A DNA stretch of 10,184 nt from Rubrobacteraceae bacterium (GCA_013698525.1 JACCSM010000190.1:1-10184), one strand, 5' to 3'; positions 1 through 6,450 are shown, counted from the first letter of the stretch. The notes: generated by a model from the letters alone, not told the origin. Numbers and translations are program-made.

Positions 1-77
1 ACGAGGATGGCTTCTGAGGGCCTCCGCTACCCTTCTGGTAGATAATAGGTACTCCAGGAACCTCACAGGGGATTCTC
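1..77 (+). repeat. Dispersed repeat, copy A (left edge, possibly cut by window start)
   Basis: This stretch matches 4426-4500 in the same orientation. The first 31 bases differ at one position, and after a small gap near base 33 the rest stays clearly alignable through a shared end at GGGATTCTC. It lies just beyond the 3' end of the minus-strand membrane protein gene. The match begins at base 1, so the element may extend upstream of the window. No transposase or terminal inverted repeat was seen with it. It could be a non-autonomous element, a duplicated 3' untranslated segment or a recombination scar. Confidence 0.75.
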
Positions 78-139
78 AGAAGTTGAACTTCGCATTGACG
101 GGGTTCTAAGAAGTTCGTCTTGAGGGGATTCTAGAAAGT
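68..139. repeat. Three imperfect TTCT(n)AGAA boxes
   Basis: Three related boxes follow each other: GGGGATTCTCAGAAGTT at 68-84, GGGGTTCTAAGAAGTT at 100-115 and GGGGATTCTAGAAAGT at 124-139. Each has a run of G followed by a short inverted repeat TTCT(n)AGAA and then AGT. Start-to-start spacings are 32 and 24 bases. They occupy the gap between repeat copy A and the stop codon of the minus-strand membrane gene, so they could be regulator sites, degenerate element ends or part of a 3' end structure. A fourth similar string, GTTCTCCGAAGTTCG, is at 909-923. Confidence 0.55.
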
Positions 140-732
140 CAGCCCGCGAAGAGGGCGGGTAGCACGGCTACCGCTGCCAGCCCGGCGCACAGCGTGAACA
201 CCGCCATGAAGAGCGTCTCAAGCGGGGAGCCGTAGGCATCAATCCTTCGGTAGTGTCTCCATAAGAGCCCGGACGACACCGCCACCGTGGCCAGCAGCAA
301 GAACAGCACGCGCAAGGTCTCGCCCTCGTCGAAGCGCCCTGCTACGAGCAATCTATCGTGTATCCACTGGTCGCGGATGACCAACCAAAAGAAGCAAGCC
401 ATCGCCACGCTTGCGACCAAGAAGAGACTCATCACTAGCCAGTACACCGGATTGGAGAGGGTTCCGCCTCTAGGGTGATTCCTGACGTTCGCAGAGGACG
501 GTTGGTCCCTGCTGTCCAAGACCTTCGCGCCCCCCTGCACCGCGAGGCCGATCGTCCCCACCACCACGAGGAGTATCAGCGCCATAGGCAACAGGAAGCT
601 AAAGAGAAAGTGGAACACCCCGCCAAGCCCGACAACGAAGATGGCGGTGAGTACCCCCACGACCACGATGATTGCGCCTAAGAGCATCGCGAGCGGGTGG
701 CGGTCGAAGGGTATCCGGTTGCGGCCTCTCAT
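139..732 (-). CDS. Hypothetical five-helix integral membrane protein
   Basis: The 197-residue product is hydrophobic, with predicted membrane segments at about 13-36, 39-65, 96-118, 139-158 and 170-194. A basic N-terminus (RGRNR) suggests a cytoplasmic N-terminal end. Between segments 2 and 3 is a polar linker (about 68-94), and between 3 and 4 a charged loop (about 119-138). No catalytic or transport signature is recognised, so no function is assigned. The ATG start at 732 is well supported by an AAGGAGGT ribosome binding site (complement of 740-747) seven bases upstream. It is transcribed divergently from the 992-1279 gene, with a long intergenic region that may hold shared control sites. 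Three TTCT(n)AGAA boxes and repeat copy A follow its 3' end. That it is a real gene is fairly certain from the ribosome site, the membrane pattern and codon use. Confidence 0.8.
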   Translation of the reverse strand: MRGRNRIPFDRHPLAMLLGAIIVVVGVLTAIFVVGLGGVFHFLFSFLLPMALILLVVVGTIGLAVQGGAKVLDSRDQPSSANVRNHPRGGTLSNPVYWLVMSLFLVASVAMACFFWLVIRDQWIHDRLLVAGRFDEGETLRVLFLLLATVAVSSGLLWRHYRRIDAYGSPLETLFMAVFTLCAGLAAVAVLPALFAG

Positions 733-739
733 GGGCAGG

Positions 740-747
740 ACCTCCTT
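740..747 (-). promoter_or_regulatory. Strong ribosome binding site for the membrane protein gene
   Basis: The complement reads AAGGAGGT, a near-perfect Shine-Dalgarno sequence, seven bases before the ATG at 732. It fixes the start of the minus-strand gene. A weak -10-like TAAAAT lies further upstream (complement of 829-834), but its only -35-like partner (TTGCCA) is spaced at 14 bases, which is too short for a confident promoter. Confidence 0.8.
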
Positions 748-922
748 ACACGATGCAGCCGGACCCTGGCACCGACCGCAAGGGCAGCGTAGCGCTTTGT
801 GAGCATGGATACATCCCCCAGATGCGTGATTTTAGTCGCTACTAGTAGTGGCAAACAGGTACTTAGAGGTATGAAAAGGCTTATTCACCCGAGTGCGTAG
901 AAAGAGGTGTTCTCCGAAGTTC

Positions 923-942
923 GTTTGCAGGATCCTGCAAAC
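923..942. promoter_or_regulatory. Perfect 20-bp palindrome, candidate operator
   Basis: GTTTGCAGGATCCTGCAAAC equals its own reverse complement over all 20 bases. It sits in the divergent intergenic region of about 260 bases (733-991) that otherwise shows no gene. If transcription of the downstream gene starts at its ATG (992), the dyad centre lies at about -60, a position typical of an upstream activator site, though a repressor acting on the divergent gene is equally possible. A TTCT-type box (909-923) abuts it. No known regulator consensus is matched with confidence. Confidence 0.6.
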
Positions 943-979
943 TCCCGGTCCTGTAGAGTAAGAAACAGCTGAATCTGCG

Positions 980-985
980 TATCAT
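980..985 (+). promoter_or_regulatory. -10 box TATCAT, probable leaderless start
   Basis: TATCAT is followed by exactly six bases (GACACC) and then the ATG at 992. There is no Shine-Dalgarno sequence before this ATG. The spacing is that of leaderless actinobacterial transcripts, in which a TANNNT box sits six or seven bases before a start codon that is also the transcription start. The same hexamer and spacing recur before the ABC transporter start at 7422. No good -35 element is visible. Confidence 0.5.
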
Positions 986-991
986 GACACC

Positions 992-1279
992 ATGGTCGCA
1001 GGCGGATCATCCGGTGGGGGAGGAGAGGAAGGCTTCACTGGTAGGGCCGCAATCGGGTACGACCACGGCTACGACGGGGAGGTTTTCTACCTCGGGTTGG
1101 CACTTGATCCACACTATGTAGATGGTTGGGTAGAGGGATGTCTGGAAAGGATTGGTGAGGACTACCCCGAAGAGGAGCTACTCTTCCGTGACCTCTGGGA
1201 GGATGAGACCCAGCGGGATGTGGTGATAGATTGCCTCAAGGCCGACTGTGAGGTAAGGATGGGGAGGCCTCTGGGTTAG
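992..1279 (+). CDS. Small acidic hypothetical protein
   Basis: The 95-residue product starts with a glycine/serine-rich stretch (about 4-13) and continues as an acidic, aromatic-rich segment with two helix-like acidic runs (about 45-72 and 73-88). It has two cysteines near the C-terminal end (81 and 86) and one at 50. No membrane segment, signal peptide or known motif was recognised. The ATG has no ribosome binding site but lies six bases behind a TATCAT box, which supports a leaderless start. The GGDEF-EAL gene follows 64 bases downstream on the same strand, so the two may share a transcript and this protein could be a partner or modulator, but that is only context. It may also be a spurious frame, because nothing in the protein itself is diagnostic. 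Confidence 0.5.
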   Translation: MVAGGSSGGGGEEGFTGRAAIGYDHGYDGEVFYLGLALDPHYVDGWVEGCLERIGEDYPEEELLFRDLWEDETQRDVVIDCLKADCEVRMGRPLG

Positions 1280-1285
1280 TCCTTC

Positions 1286-1340
1286 ACCAGGACCGGGCTG
1301 TATACTTGGCCCTGGTAGTGGGACCAGCGGCGGGGAGGGA
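1286..1340 (+). promoter_or_regulatory. Gap before the GGDEF-EAL gene: weak hairpin, -10-like box and ribosome site
   Basis: ACCAGG (1286-1291) can pair with CCTGGT (1311-1316) around a 19-base loop. Alternatively ACCA/TGGT can stack on GGGC/GCCC with a bulge. A TATACT (1301-1306) resembles a -10 box but lacks a good -35. GGGGAGGGA (1332-1340) is a clear ribosome binding site that decides the GTG start at 1344. Whether the hairpin attenuates or merely separates the two genes cannot be told. Confidence 0.4.
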
Positions 1341-1343
1341 AAC

Positions 1344-4295
1344 GTGGACCCCTCGGATCGAGACCGGAACGACCTCGGTAACGGTGCCCCTCATGGTGGT
1401 ACTGATGAGCCCAGGCATGACAACGGGACGCCCGGGGAAGACGATCGCTGGTTGCGCTCTGTGGTGGCGAACTCCTCGGAGATCGTCGCGATAGTGGACC
1501 CAGACGGCACTTTGAGGTACGCAAGCCCCGCCTTCGAGAGGGGGCTCGGCTACGACCCCGACGAGGAGATCGGCACGATGAACGTGCTCGACCACGTCCA
1601 CCCGGACGACCTTTCCCACGTGCTGGAGGAGACCGAGAAGGCTCTCGCCGAGGGGGGCGTCGTCACCAACAAGGCCGAGTACCGCTTCCGCCACAAGGAT
1701 GGCTCGTGGCGGTGGATGGAGAGCGTGGGCACCTACCTGCTAGACGATCCGGCAGTTGGGGGCGTGGTGGTCACCTCCAGGGATGTCTCCGAGCGCAAGG
1801 AGGCAGAGGAGCGGCTTCGGCGGGCCAAGGAGAGGTACCGTACGCTCGTCGAGCGGGTCCCGGCGGTCGTCTACGTCCAGGAGATAGGCAGCCCCGACTC
1901 CGCCATGTACATGAGCCCCAGGATAGAGGACTTGACCGGTTACACCCCTGAGGAGTGCAAGGATCCGGATATGAAGTGGCGCATGGGGCACCCCGAGGAC
2001 CGAGGGCGGATGCAATCCGAGGACGAGCGGACGGGTGAGCCTGGCGAGGTGTTCGCTAGCGAGTACCGCGTGCTCCACCGCGACGGGCGTACTGTGTGGG
2101 TTCGCAACGAGTCTGTTTTGGTCGAGGACGAGGCGAGCGGGTCCCGGTATTGGCAGGGGTTCATGCTCGACATAACTGAGCGCAGGCGGGTAGAGGCGGC
2201 GCTTGGGGAGAGCGAACAACGGTTCAGGAGGTCCTTCGACAACGCCACTATCGGGATGGCGCTGGTGGGGACAGACGGGCGCTGGCTGCAGGTCAACCGG
2301 TCCCTATGCGAGATACTCGGCTACCCAGAAGAAGAGCTAATGGGCAAGACCTTCCAGGACATAACCCACCCCGACGACCTCGATGTGGACCTCGACAACC
2401 TGCGCAGGATGCTGGCCGGGGAGACGCGCACCTACCAGACGGAGAAGCGCTACTTCCGCAGGGAGGGTCACGTAGTGTGGATCCTCCTGAGCGTCTCGAT
2501 GGTGCACGACGAAGAAGGCGAGCCGCTGTACTTCGTCTCCCAGATCCAGGACATAAGTGAGCGCAAGAGGGCAGAGCAGAAGATCAGTGACGCGGAGCAA
2601 CGCTACCGCACCCTGGTAGAGCAGATACCCGCCGTCACCTACATAGACCCCGTAGACGACCCTCACACCTCGCTCTACACCAGCCCGCAGATAGAGCAGA
2701 TGCTCGGCTACACCCCCGAGGAGTGGCAGACTCAAAAGCTGTGGCCCAAGCGTCTCCACCCAGACGATCGTGAGAGGATCCTTGCCGCCGACGAGCGCTT
2801 CGAGGCGGGGGGCGAGGACCCTTTCAGGGAGGAGTACCGTCTGCTGGCCAAGGACGGGTCGGTGGTGTGGGTGCGTGAGGAGGCGGTGCTGGTAAGGGAC
2901 GAAGCGGGAGATCCCCTCTACTGGCAGGGGGTCTTCTACGACCTTACCGAGCGCAAGGTCTTGGAGGAGCGCCTGGAGCATCGGGCCCTCCACGACCCCC
3001 TAACCGACCTCCCAAACCGCCAGCTCTTCATTGACCGCCTTAGTCAAGCCCTTAGGCGTACGAGGCGGAGGAAGAAAGGCAGGGTGGCGGTGCTGTTCAT
3101 GGACCTGAATGGCTTCAAGGTCGTAAACGACTCGTTAGGCCACGAGACAGGCGACAGGCTCCTGGTGGCGGTGTCCGAACGCCTCAAGGCGTGCCTGAGG
3201 TCCGAGGACACCCTCGCACGGTTCGGGGGCGACGAGTTCGTAATTTTGGTCGAGGACGTAGAGGCTGCCGATGAGGCGGTGCGGGTGGCAGAGCGGATCA
3301 TCGACGAACTCAAGAACCGGTTCGTGCTGGACGGGCGAGACCTGTATGCCCGTGCCAGCATCGGCATAGCGATAGGTGAGGATCGCACCAAGGACCCGGA
3401 CGATCTTCTCAGGGACGCTGACACCGCCATGTACCGGGCCAAGGACGAGGGCACGGGCTACTCGGTGTTCGACCCAGTGATGTACGAGAAGGCGATCGAC
3501 AGGCTGGAGGCGGAGAACGACCTCGGGAGGGCCGTAGAGCAGGAGGAGTTCGTCGTCCACTACCAGCCGATCGTGAGTCTCCAGACCGGCGAGGTCTTCG
3601 CCGTGGAAGCCCTGGTGAGGTGGGAGCATCCGAAGCGGGGACTCCTGGACCCCGATGAGTTCGTATCGATGGCCGAGGAGAGCGGACTGGTGATACCGAT
3701 GGGGGAGCAGGTCTTGAGGGAGGCCTGCCTCAGGGCGAAGGAGTGGCAAGAAGCACACCCTCGCACCCCGCATTTGGTTATGTCAGTGAACCTCTCGGCC
3801 AGGCAGCTCTCCCGCTCCGACCTGGCAGAGACCGTCGAAGGGATCCTGAAAGAGACCGGGCTGGAGGGAAGCTGCCTCACCCTCGACGTTACGGAGACGA
3901 TATACGTGAGGGCGCTGGCGGGCGACACGGCGACCCTCGACCGCTTGAGGGACCTGGGGGCGAGGATCTCCATAGACGACTTCGGGGTGGGATACTCCTC
4001 GCTGGCCTACCTAAAGCGCCTACCCGCCGACGCCCTCAAGATAGACAGGTCCTTCGTGATGGGCTTGGGCGAGGACGTGGAGGACACGGCGATTGTTCAC
4101 ATGATCATAGAGTTGGCCCATACGTTGGCTCTGGAGGTCATAGCCGAGGGGGTGGAGAGTGAGGGGCAGGCGACGCTTTTGCGGGAGATGGGCTGCGACA
4201 TGGCCCAGGGCTACCACTTCTCAAAGCCGCTTCCTCCAGAAGAGATCCCGGCACTGCTCTCGTCGGACACACCCACGTCCGACACACCCACATGA
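1344..4295 (+). CDS. PAS(x4)-GGDEF-EAL bifunctional c-di-GMP regulator
   Basis: The 983-residue protein has no membrane segment or signal peptide and should be a soluble sensor that makes and/or degrades cyclic-di-GMP. Four PAS domains with PAC-type ends (DVSERKEAE, DITERRRVE, DISERKRAE, DLTERKVLE) lie at about 36-155, 165-285, 290-410 and 417-540. The GGDEF domain (about 545-710) has an intact GGDEF at 628-632 and an RSED inhibitory site at 619-622, exactly five residues upstream, so diguanylate cyclase activity with product inhibition is expected. The EAL domain (about 720-972) keeps the metal and catalytic residues: E755 of EAL, N816, E851, D878-D879, K899, E935 and Q955. Loop 6 reads DDFGVG rather than the common DDFGTG. 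The GTG start follows a good ribosome site. The C-terminus ends in a duplicated SDTPT. Both activities look possible; which dominates is unknown. The PAS ligands cannot be read from sequence. Confidence 0.96.
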   Translation: MDPSDRDRNDLGNGAPHGGTDEPRHDNGTPGEDDRWLRSVVANSSEIVAIVDPDGTLRYASPAFERGLGYDPDEEIGTMNVLDHVHPDDLSHVLEETEKALAEGGVVTNKAEYRFRHKDGSWRWMESVGTYLLDDPAVGGVVVTSRDVSERKEAEERLRRAKERYRTLVERVPAVVYVQEIGSPDSAMYMSPRIEDLTGYTPEECKDPDMKWRMGHPEDRGRMQSEDERTGEPGEVFASEYRVLHRDGRTVWVRNESVLVEDEASGSRYWQGFMLDITERRRVEAALGESEQRFRRSFDNATIGMALVGTDGRWLQVNRSLCEILGYPEEELMGKTFQDITHPDDLDVDLDNLRRMLAGETRTYQTEKRYFRREGHVVWILLSVSMVHDEEGEPLYFVSQIQDISERKRAEQKISDAEQRYRTLVEQIPAVTYIDPVDDPHTSLYTSPQIEQMLGYTPEEWQTQKLWPKRLHPDDRERILAADERFEAGGEDPFREEYRLLAKDGSVVWVREEAVLVRDEAGDPLYWQGVFYDLTERKVLEERLEHRALHDPLTDLPNRQLFIDRLSQALRRTRRRKKGRVAVLFMDLNGFKVVNDSLGHETGDRLLVAVSERLKACLRSEDTLARFGGDEFVILVEDVEAADEAVRVAERIIDELKNRFVLDGRDLYARASIGIAIGEDRTKDPDDLLRDADTAMYRAKDEGTGYSVFDPVMYEKAIDRLEAENDLGRAVEQEEFVVHYQPIVSLQTGEVFAVEALVRWEHPKRGLLDPDEFVSMAEESGLVIPMGEQVLREACLRAKEWQEAHPRTPHLVMSVNLSARQLSRSDLAETVEGILKETGLEGSCLTLDVTETIYVRALAGDTATLDRLRDLGARISIDDFGVGYSSLAYLKRLPADALKIDRSFVMGLGEDVEDTAIVHMIIELAHTLALEVIAEGVESEGQATLLREMGCDMAQGYHFSKPLPPEEIPALLSSDTPTSDTPT
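4263..4292 (+). repeat. 15-bp tandem duplication at the 3' end of the GGDEF-EAL gene
   Basis: TCGGACACACCCACG and TCCGACACACCCACA follow each other in frame and encode SDTPT twice, immediately before the TGA stop. They lie beyond the folded EAL domain, so the change probably only lengthens a flexible tail. It looks like replication slippage. Confidence 0.85.
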
Positions 4296-4304
4296 GGGCC
4301 GGTT

Positions 4305-4321
4305 ATCGGACTCGGACCGAT
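4305..4321 (+). terminator. Weak hairpin after the GGDEF-EAL gene
   Basis: ATCGG and CCGAT form a five-pair stem around a seven-base loop, ten bases after the stop. No T run follows, so intrinsic termination is doubtful. The rest of the gap to the next gene (4296-4597) holds repeat copy B and a promoter. Confidence 0.2.
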
Positions 4322-4425
4322 GCCTCCGTGGTCGTAGGCCCCGAGGATGTGAAGGTGGCGAACACAAGTCAGCTCACCAGTCTCAGTTTTGATAGTGAAT
4401 ACAGCTCCAACACCCTCTGAGAGCG

Positions 4426-4500
4426 ACGAGGATGGCTCCTGAGGGCCTCCGCTACCCCTTCTAATGGGTCGGTACTCGAGAAACCTTACAAGGGATTCTC
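4426..4500 (+). repeat. Dispersed repeat, copy B
   Basis: This is the second copy of the element at 1-77, in the same orientation, with one mismatch in the first 31 bases and more divergence afterwards. It sits about 130 bases after the GGDEF-EAL stop. Resemblance may continue weakly beyond 4500: GCATCGACC (4532-4540) compares with GCATTGACG (92-100), and both are followed by a TCT(A)AGAA-like string. The two copies bracket the membrane gene, the acidic protein and the GGDEF-EAL gene. Confidence 0.75.
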
Positions 4501-4528
4501 GTGCCTCGTCTTCGACCTGCTTCGAGCC

Positions 4529-4558
4529 TTGGCATCGACCGTTGCGGCTCTCTAGAAT
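4529..4558 (+). promoter_or_regulatory. Sigma70-like promoter of the small-protein/membrane-protein pair
   Basis: TTGGCA (4529-4534) is followed by an 18-base spacer and TAGAAT (4553-4558); each hexamer matches five of six consensus bases. Transcription would start near 4565, giving a leader of about 33 bases that contains the GGAGGAGG ribosome site at 4582-4589 before the ATG at 4598. This is the best promoter seen in the window. Confidence 0.65.
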
Positions 4559-4597
4559 GACAGATAGCCTGGATCAATTGCGGAGGAGGAGCAGAGC

Positions 4598-4798
4598 ATG
4601 ACGGACGCAGATTCAATTTGGGAGAGCAAGCTGAGTAGGCTTCAAGATCCCAACCTGGAGAAGATGAAACCTCTTGTGGGGCTTATGGGAGAGTTGAGGG
4701 AGAGGAGGCAAGAGAGGGGTGAGCCCCGGTCCCATGCTCCAGGTGCTCAGGACGGCGCACAGCGACGGTCCTGGTGGCGTAGGTGGTTCGGGGGATGA
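4598..4798 (+). CDS. Small protein with Trp/Arg-rich C-terminal tail
   Basis: The 66-residue product has a charged, probably helical N-terminal half (about 8-42, with LEKMKPLVGLMGELRERR) and a disordered linker. It ends in RRSWWRRWFGG, a cationic tryptophan-rich tail that could lie on the membrane surface. No family is recognised. The start is well set by a GGAGGAGG ribosome site and a good promoter. Its stop overlaps the ATG of the next gene (ATGA at 4795-4798), which implies translational coupling. A plausible reading is a cytoplasmic accessory that docks at the membrane next to its neighbour, but that is inference only. Confidence 0.75.
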   Translation: MTDADSIWESKLSRLQDPNLEKMKPLVGLMGELRERRQERGEPRSHAPGAQDGAQRRSWWRRWFGG

Positions 4799-5304
4799 CA
4801 CAGCAGGCCAGGGCCTGGGTTGTGGTGCTCGTCATCACCGTCCTGCTCGTCTTGATAGCGATCGCCGGCATAGGCAGGGAACCGAACACCCCACTTGAGC
4901 AGAGGGCCGAGAGGGGCACGACGCAGACGTATTCCCGCGCCGTGAGCACTCCCACGGCCACCTTGATTGCAGCGGGCTTGGCGGTGTCCGGAACACTGCT
5001 CGGTGCACTGCTCGGTACTGGCCTGGGCTTGTTCGGGGATCGGTGGTTACGCCATAGGGGGGAAGTGCACTGCCAGGTAGAAGGTTTTGGTGGAGCAACG
5101 CACAGAGTGGAGGGGCCCGCACCCTTTAGGGTAGAACAAAGCATACAGGTACATTTCTTCAATGAAAAGGAAGTGGACACGGGCCTATCCGAGATTACCG
5201 TTGTTTTTGTGTTTGAAAGCGGAGAAGAGGTTGTCCTAGAGCCAGCGACGCGCGGCTATGAAACCAGCACAGCGGTAGTACCCCATTCAAACGTGGATGA
5301 GTAG
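4795..5304 (+). CDS. Two-helix membrane protein, probably 3'-truncated by an IS
   Basis: The product from the ATG at 4795 is 169 residues. Membrane helices lie at about 8-27 and 54-80 (the second glycine/leucine-rich), followed by a basic stretch (WLRHRGE). The C-terminal domain (about 90-160) has alternating hydrophobic residues suggestive of beta strands (IQVHFFNEKEVDTGL, ITVVFVFESGEEVVLEP). A GTG twelve bases earlier is possible, but the ATGA overlap with the preceding stop favours 4795. The stop (5302-5304) abuts the transposase stop on the other strand, and the last residues after about 160 probably derive from the IS, so the native C-terminus may be lost. The function is unknown. The fold resembles membrane-anchored proteins with a soluble domain, but no family name can be given. 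Confidence 0.75.
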   Translation: MTQQARAWVVVLVITVLLVLIAIAGIGREPNTPLEQRAERGTTQTYSRAVSTPTATLIAAGLAVSGTLLGALLGTGLGLFGDRWLRHRGEVHCQVEGFGGATHRVEGPAPFRVEQSIQVHFFNEKEVDTGLSEITVVFVFESGEEVVLEPATRGYETSTAVVPHSNVDE

Positions 5305-6450
5305 TCAAGCCGCATCATCAGCAGCCTCCAACAACCATTTTGGTCGCCTCCCGCGCCGCTTGGGTGCAGCCGGAGGAACGCCAAAGACAAGCAGTTCGTG
5401 AAAAGACCAGCGGTGATCGGTGAGCCCAGCAGCTTGTGCCGGGGTTCGTTCGGTCCATCGCCCCTCGGCGTTGGCGCCACTTCTTGGCAACCTCAGAGAG
5501 CGATGCCAACAGCAGAAGTTGTAGGCCGTTCCGATCAACCACATCCCAGCCTCAAGCGTTGCCCTCTGGCGAACCGCCGAGCGAGTTTTGCGCGCCAATG
5601 GGGCAAGCCGGGAGCGGAAGGTGCCTTGAAGCCGCTCGATGTAGGAGGTGTTGATCTGCGCGCTCTCGCCTCCCTGCGTAGCGTTCAGCCGAGCCCGTAC
5701 CGCCTCCTCCGTGCCGCGCACGATGCGCTGAATCACTCCCTTCACCCGTCGCCGGGAGTAGCGCTTGATCGTTTGGGCGATCATCAGTCCCTCCGGCAAA
5801 AGGAGCCTCGGACGCCCTCGCTTGCCGCTGCGAAGCGGCTCGCGCAACACACTCAAAGCCTGCTTGGGGTAGCTGGAGAGTCCATCGGTGCAAAGCAAAA
5901 GGCTCTGGAACGCTCCACAGGCGCGCACCCGCTCAAGGAGCGTGCGAATCAAGCTTCGGTCGCGCCGCACCTGAACCACCCCGCCAAGCCACAGCCGGCT
6001 ACCAACCGAAAGCGCCGAGGCCACCCACACCACGCCACCCACGACTCGCACGCGCAGCTCATCGGCCTGAACGTGCTCCAAGAGCACCTCTCCAGCCTCG
6101 ACGAGGTGCTCTTGTAGGCGCCGGCATTGGTGCCCGCTTTCGCGCTGCCAGCGATGGACGGTGCGCTCGTCCAAAGAGAAGGCCGCGACGATGGCCTGTA
6201 TCGGGCAGCCATAAGCCAGCAGGGTTACGACGGCAACCATCAGCTCGTGCGACTTGTGCGCCCGATAGAGGGCGGTTCCTTTGGTTTCGGAAAAGGTCTT
6301 CTTGCACCGTTTGCATTTGTAGCGGCGCTCTTTTTGGCTGTGGATCACGATGTGGCCCTCACCCGCTCGGCCATAGGCCCAGCAACGCTCGTTGTGGCAG
6401 AATCTGTTGTGCGGGTCCATTGGCGCATCCTCCTGTTGAGCTTAGACACC
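5274..6450 (-). mobile_element. IS1-like insertion sequence (ends approximate)
   Basis: The element contains one transposase gene on the minus strand. Candidate ends are GGTAGTACCCC (from 5274) on the left and, read inward on the complement, GGTGTCTAAGCTCAAC (from 6450) on the right. They share only a partial, gapped match (GGT..GT ... TCAA.C), so the terminal repeats are not proven. With these ends no target duplication is visible: left flank AGCACAGC, right flank AACAAGAA. A short inverted repeat TGTTG/CAACA lies at the right end (6434-6454). The two sides interrupt unrelated genes, which suggests a later deletion next to the IS. Confidence 0.5.
5305..6420 (-). CDS. IS1-like DDE transposase with zinc ribbon
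   Basis: The 371-residue protein appears intact. A zinc ribbon is indicated by C8, C13, C36 and C39 (FCHNERC and YKCKRCKKTF). A helix-turn-helix follows at about 71-94 (GCPIQAIVAAFSLDERTVHRW). The DDE catalytic triad is readable as D120 (QADELRV), D179 (CTDGLSSY) and E262 (NTSYIERLQGTFRSRL), with the typical NTSYIER context before a basic RKTRSA stretch. The C-terminus has RRGRRPKWL. The ATG at 6420 is preceded by AGGAGG on the complement. Architecture and motifs fit the IS1-related group; IS1595-like relatives cannot be excluded without a search. It catalyses transposition of its own element. The shadow frames on both strands are not genes. Confidence 0.93.
   Translation of the reverse strand: MDPHNRFCHNERCWAYGRAGEGHIVIHSQKERRYKCKRCKKTFSETKGTALYRAHKSHELMVAVVTLLAYGCPIQAIVAAFSLDERTVHRWQRESGHQCRRLQEHLVEAGEVLLEHVQADELRVRVVGGVVWVASALSVGSRLWLGGVVQVRRDRSLIRTLLERVRACGAFQSLLLCTDGLSSYPKQALSVLREPLRSGKRGRPRLLLPEGLMIAQTIKRYSRRRVKGVIQRIVRGTEEAVRARLNATQGGESAQINTSYIERLQGTFRSRLAPLARKTRSAVRQRATLEAGMWLIGTAYNFCCWHRSLRLPRSGANAEGRWTERTPAQAAGLTDHRWSFHELLVFGVPPAAPKRRGRRPKWLLEAADDAA

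Noticed and set aside
68..139. CRISPR-like array
   Set aside because: The repeated units are short, imperfect and only three, with no cas genes; they do not form repeat-spacer structure.
909..923. Possible actinobacterial SOS (LexA) box around CGAAGTTCG
   Set aside because: The spacing does not fit the expected CGAAC-N4-GTTCG form.
2337..2993. Long minus-strand frames inside the GGDEF-EAL gene
   Set aside because: High-GC shadow frames with no ribosome sites or motifs, opposite a gene with unmistakable domains.
4328..4420. 30-codon GTG frame after the GGDEF-EAL gene
   Set aside because: No ribosome binding site or recognisable sequence; likely chance or a decayed coding remnant.
6127..6450. 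N-terminal part of a 300-residue plus-strand frame through the transposase
   Set aside because: This part is antisense to an intact transposase with clear motifs. Only the portion beyond the IS edge shows protein-like features.
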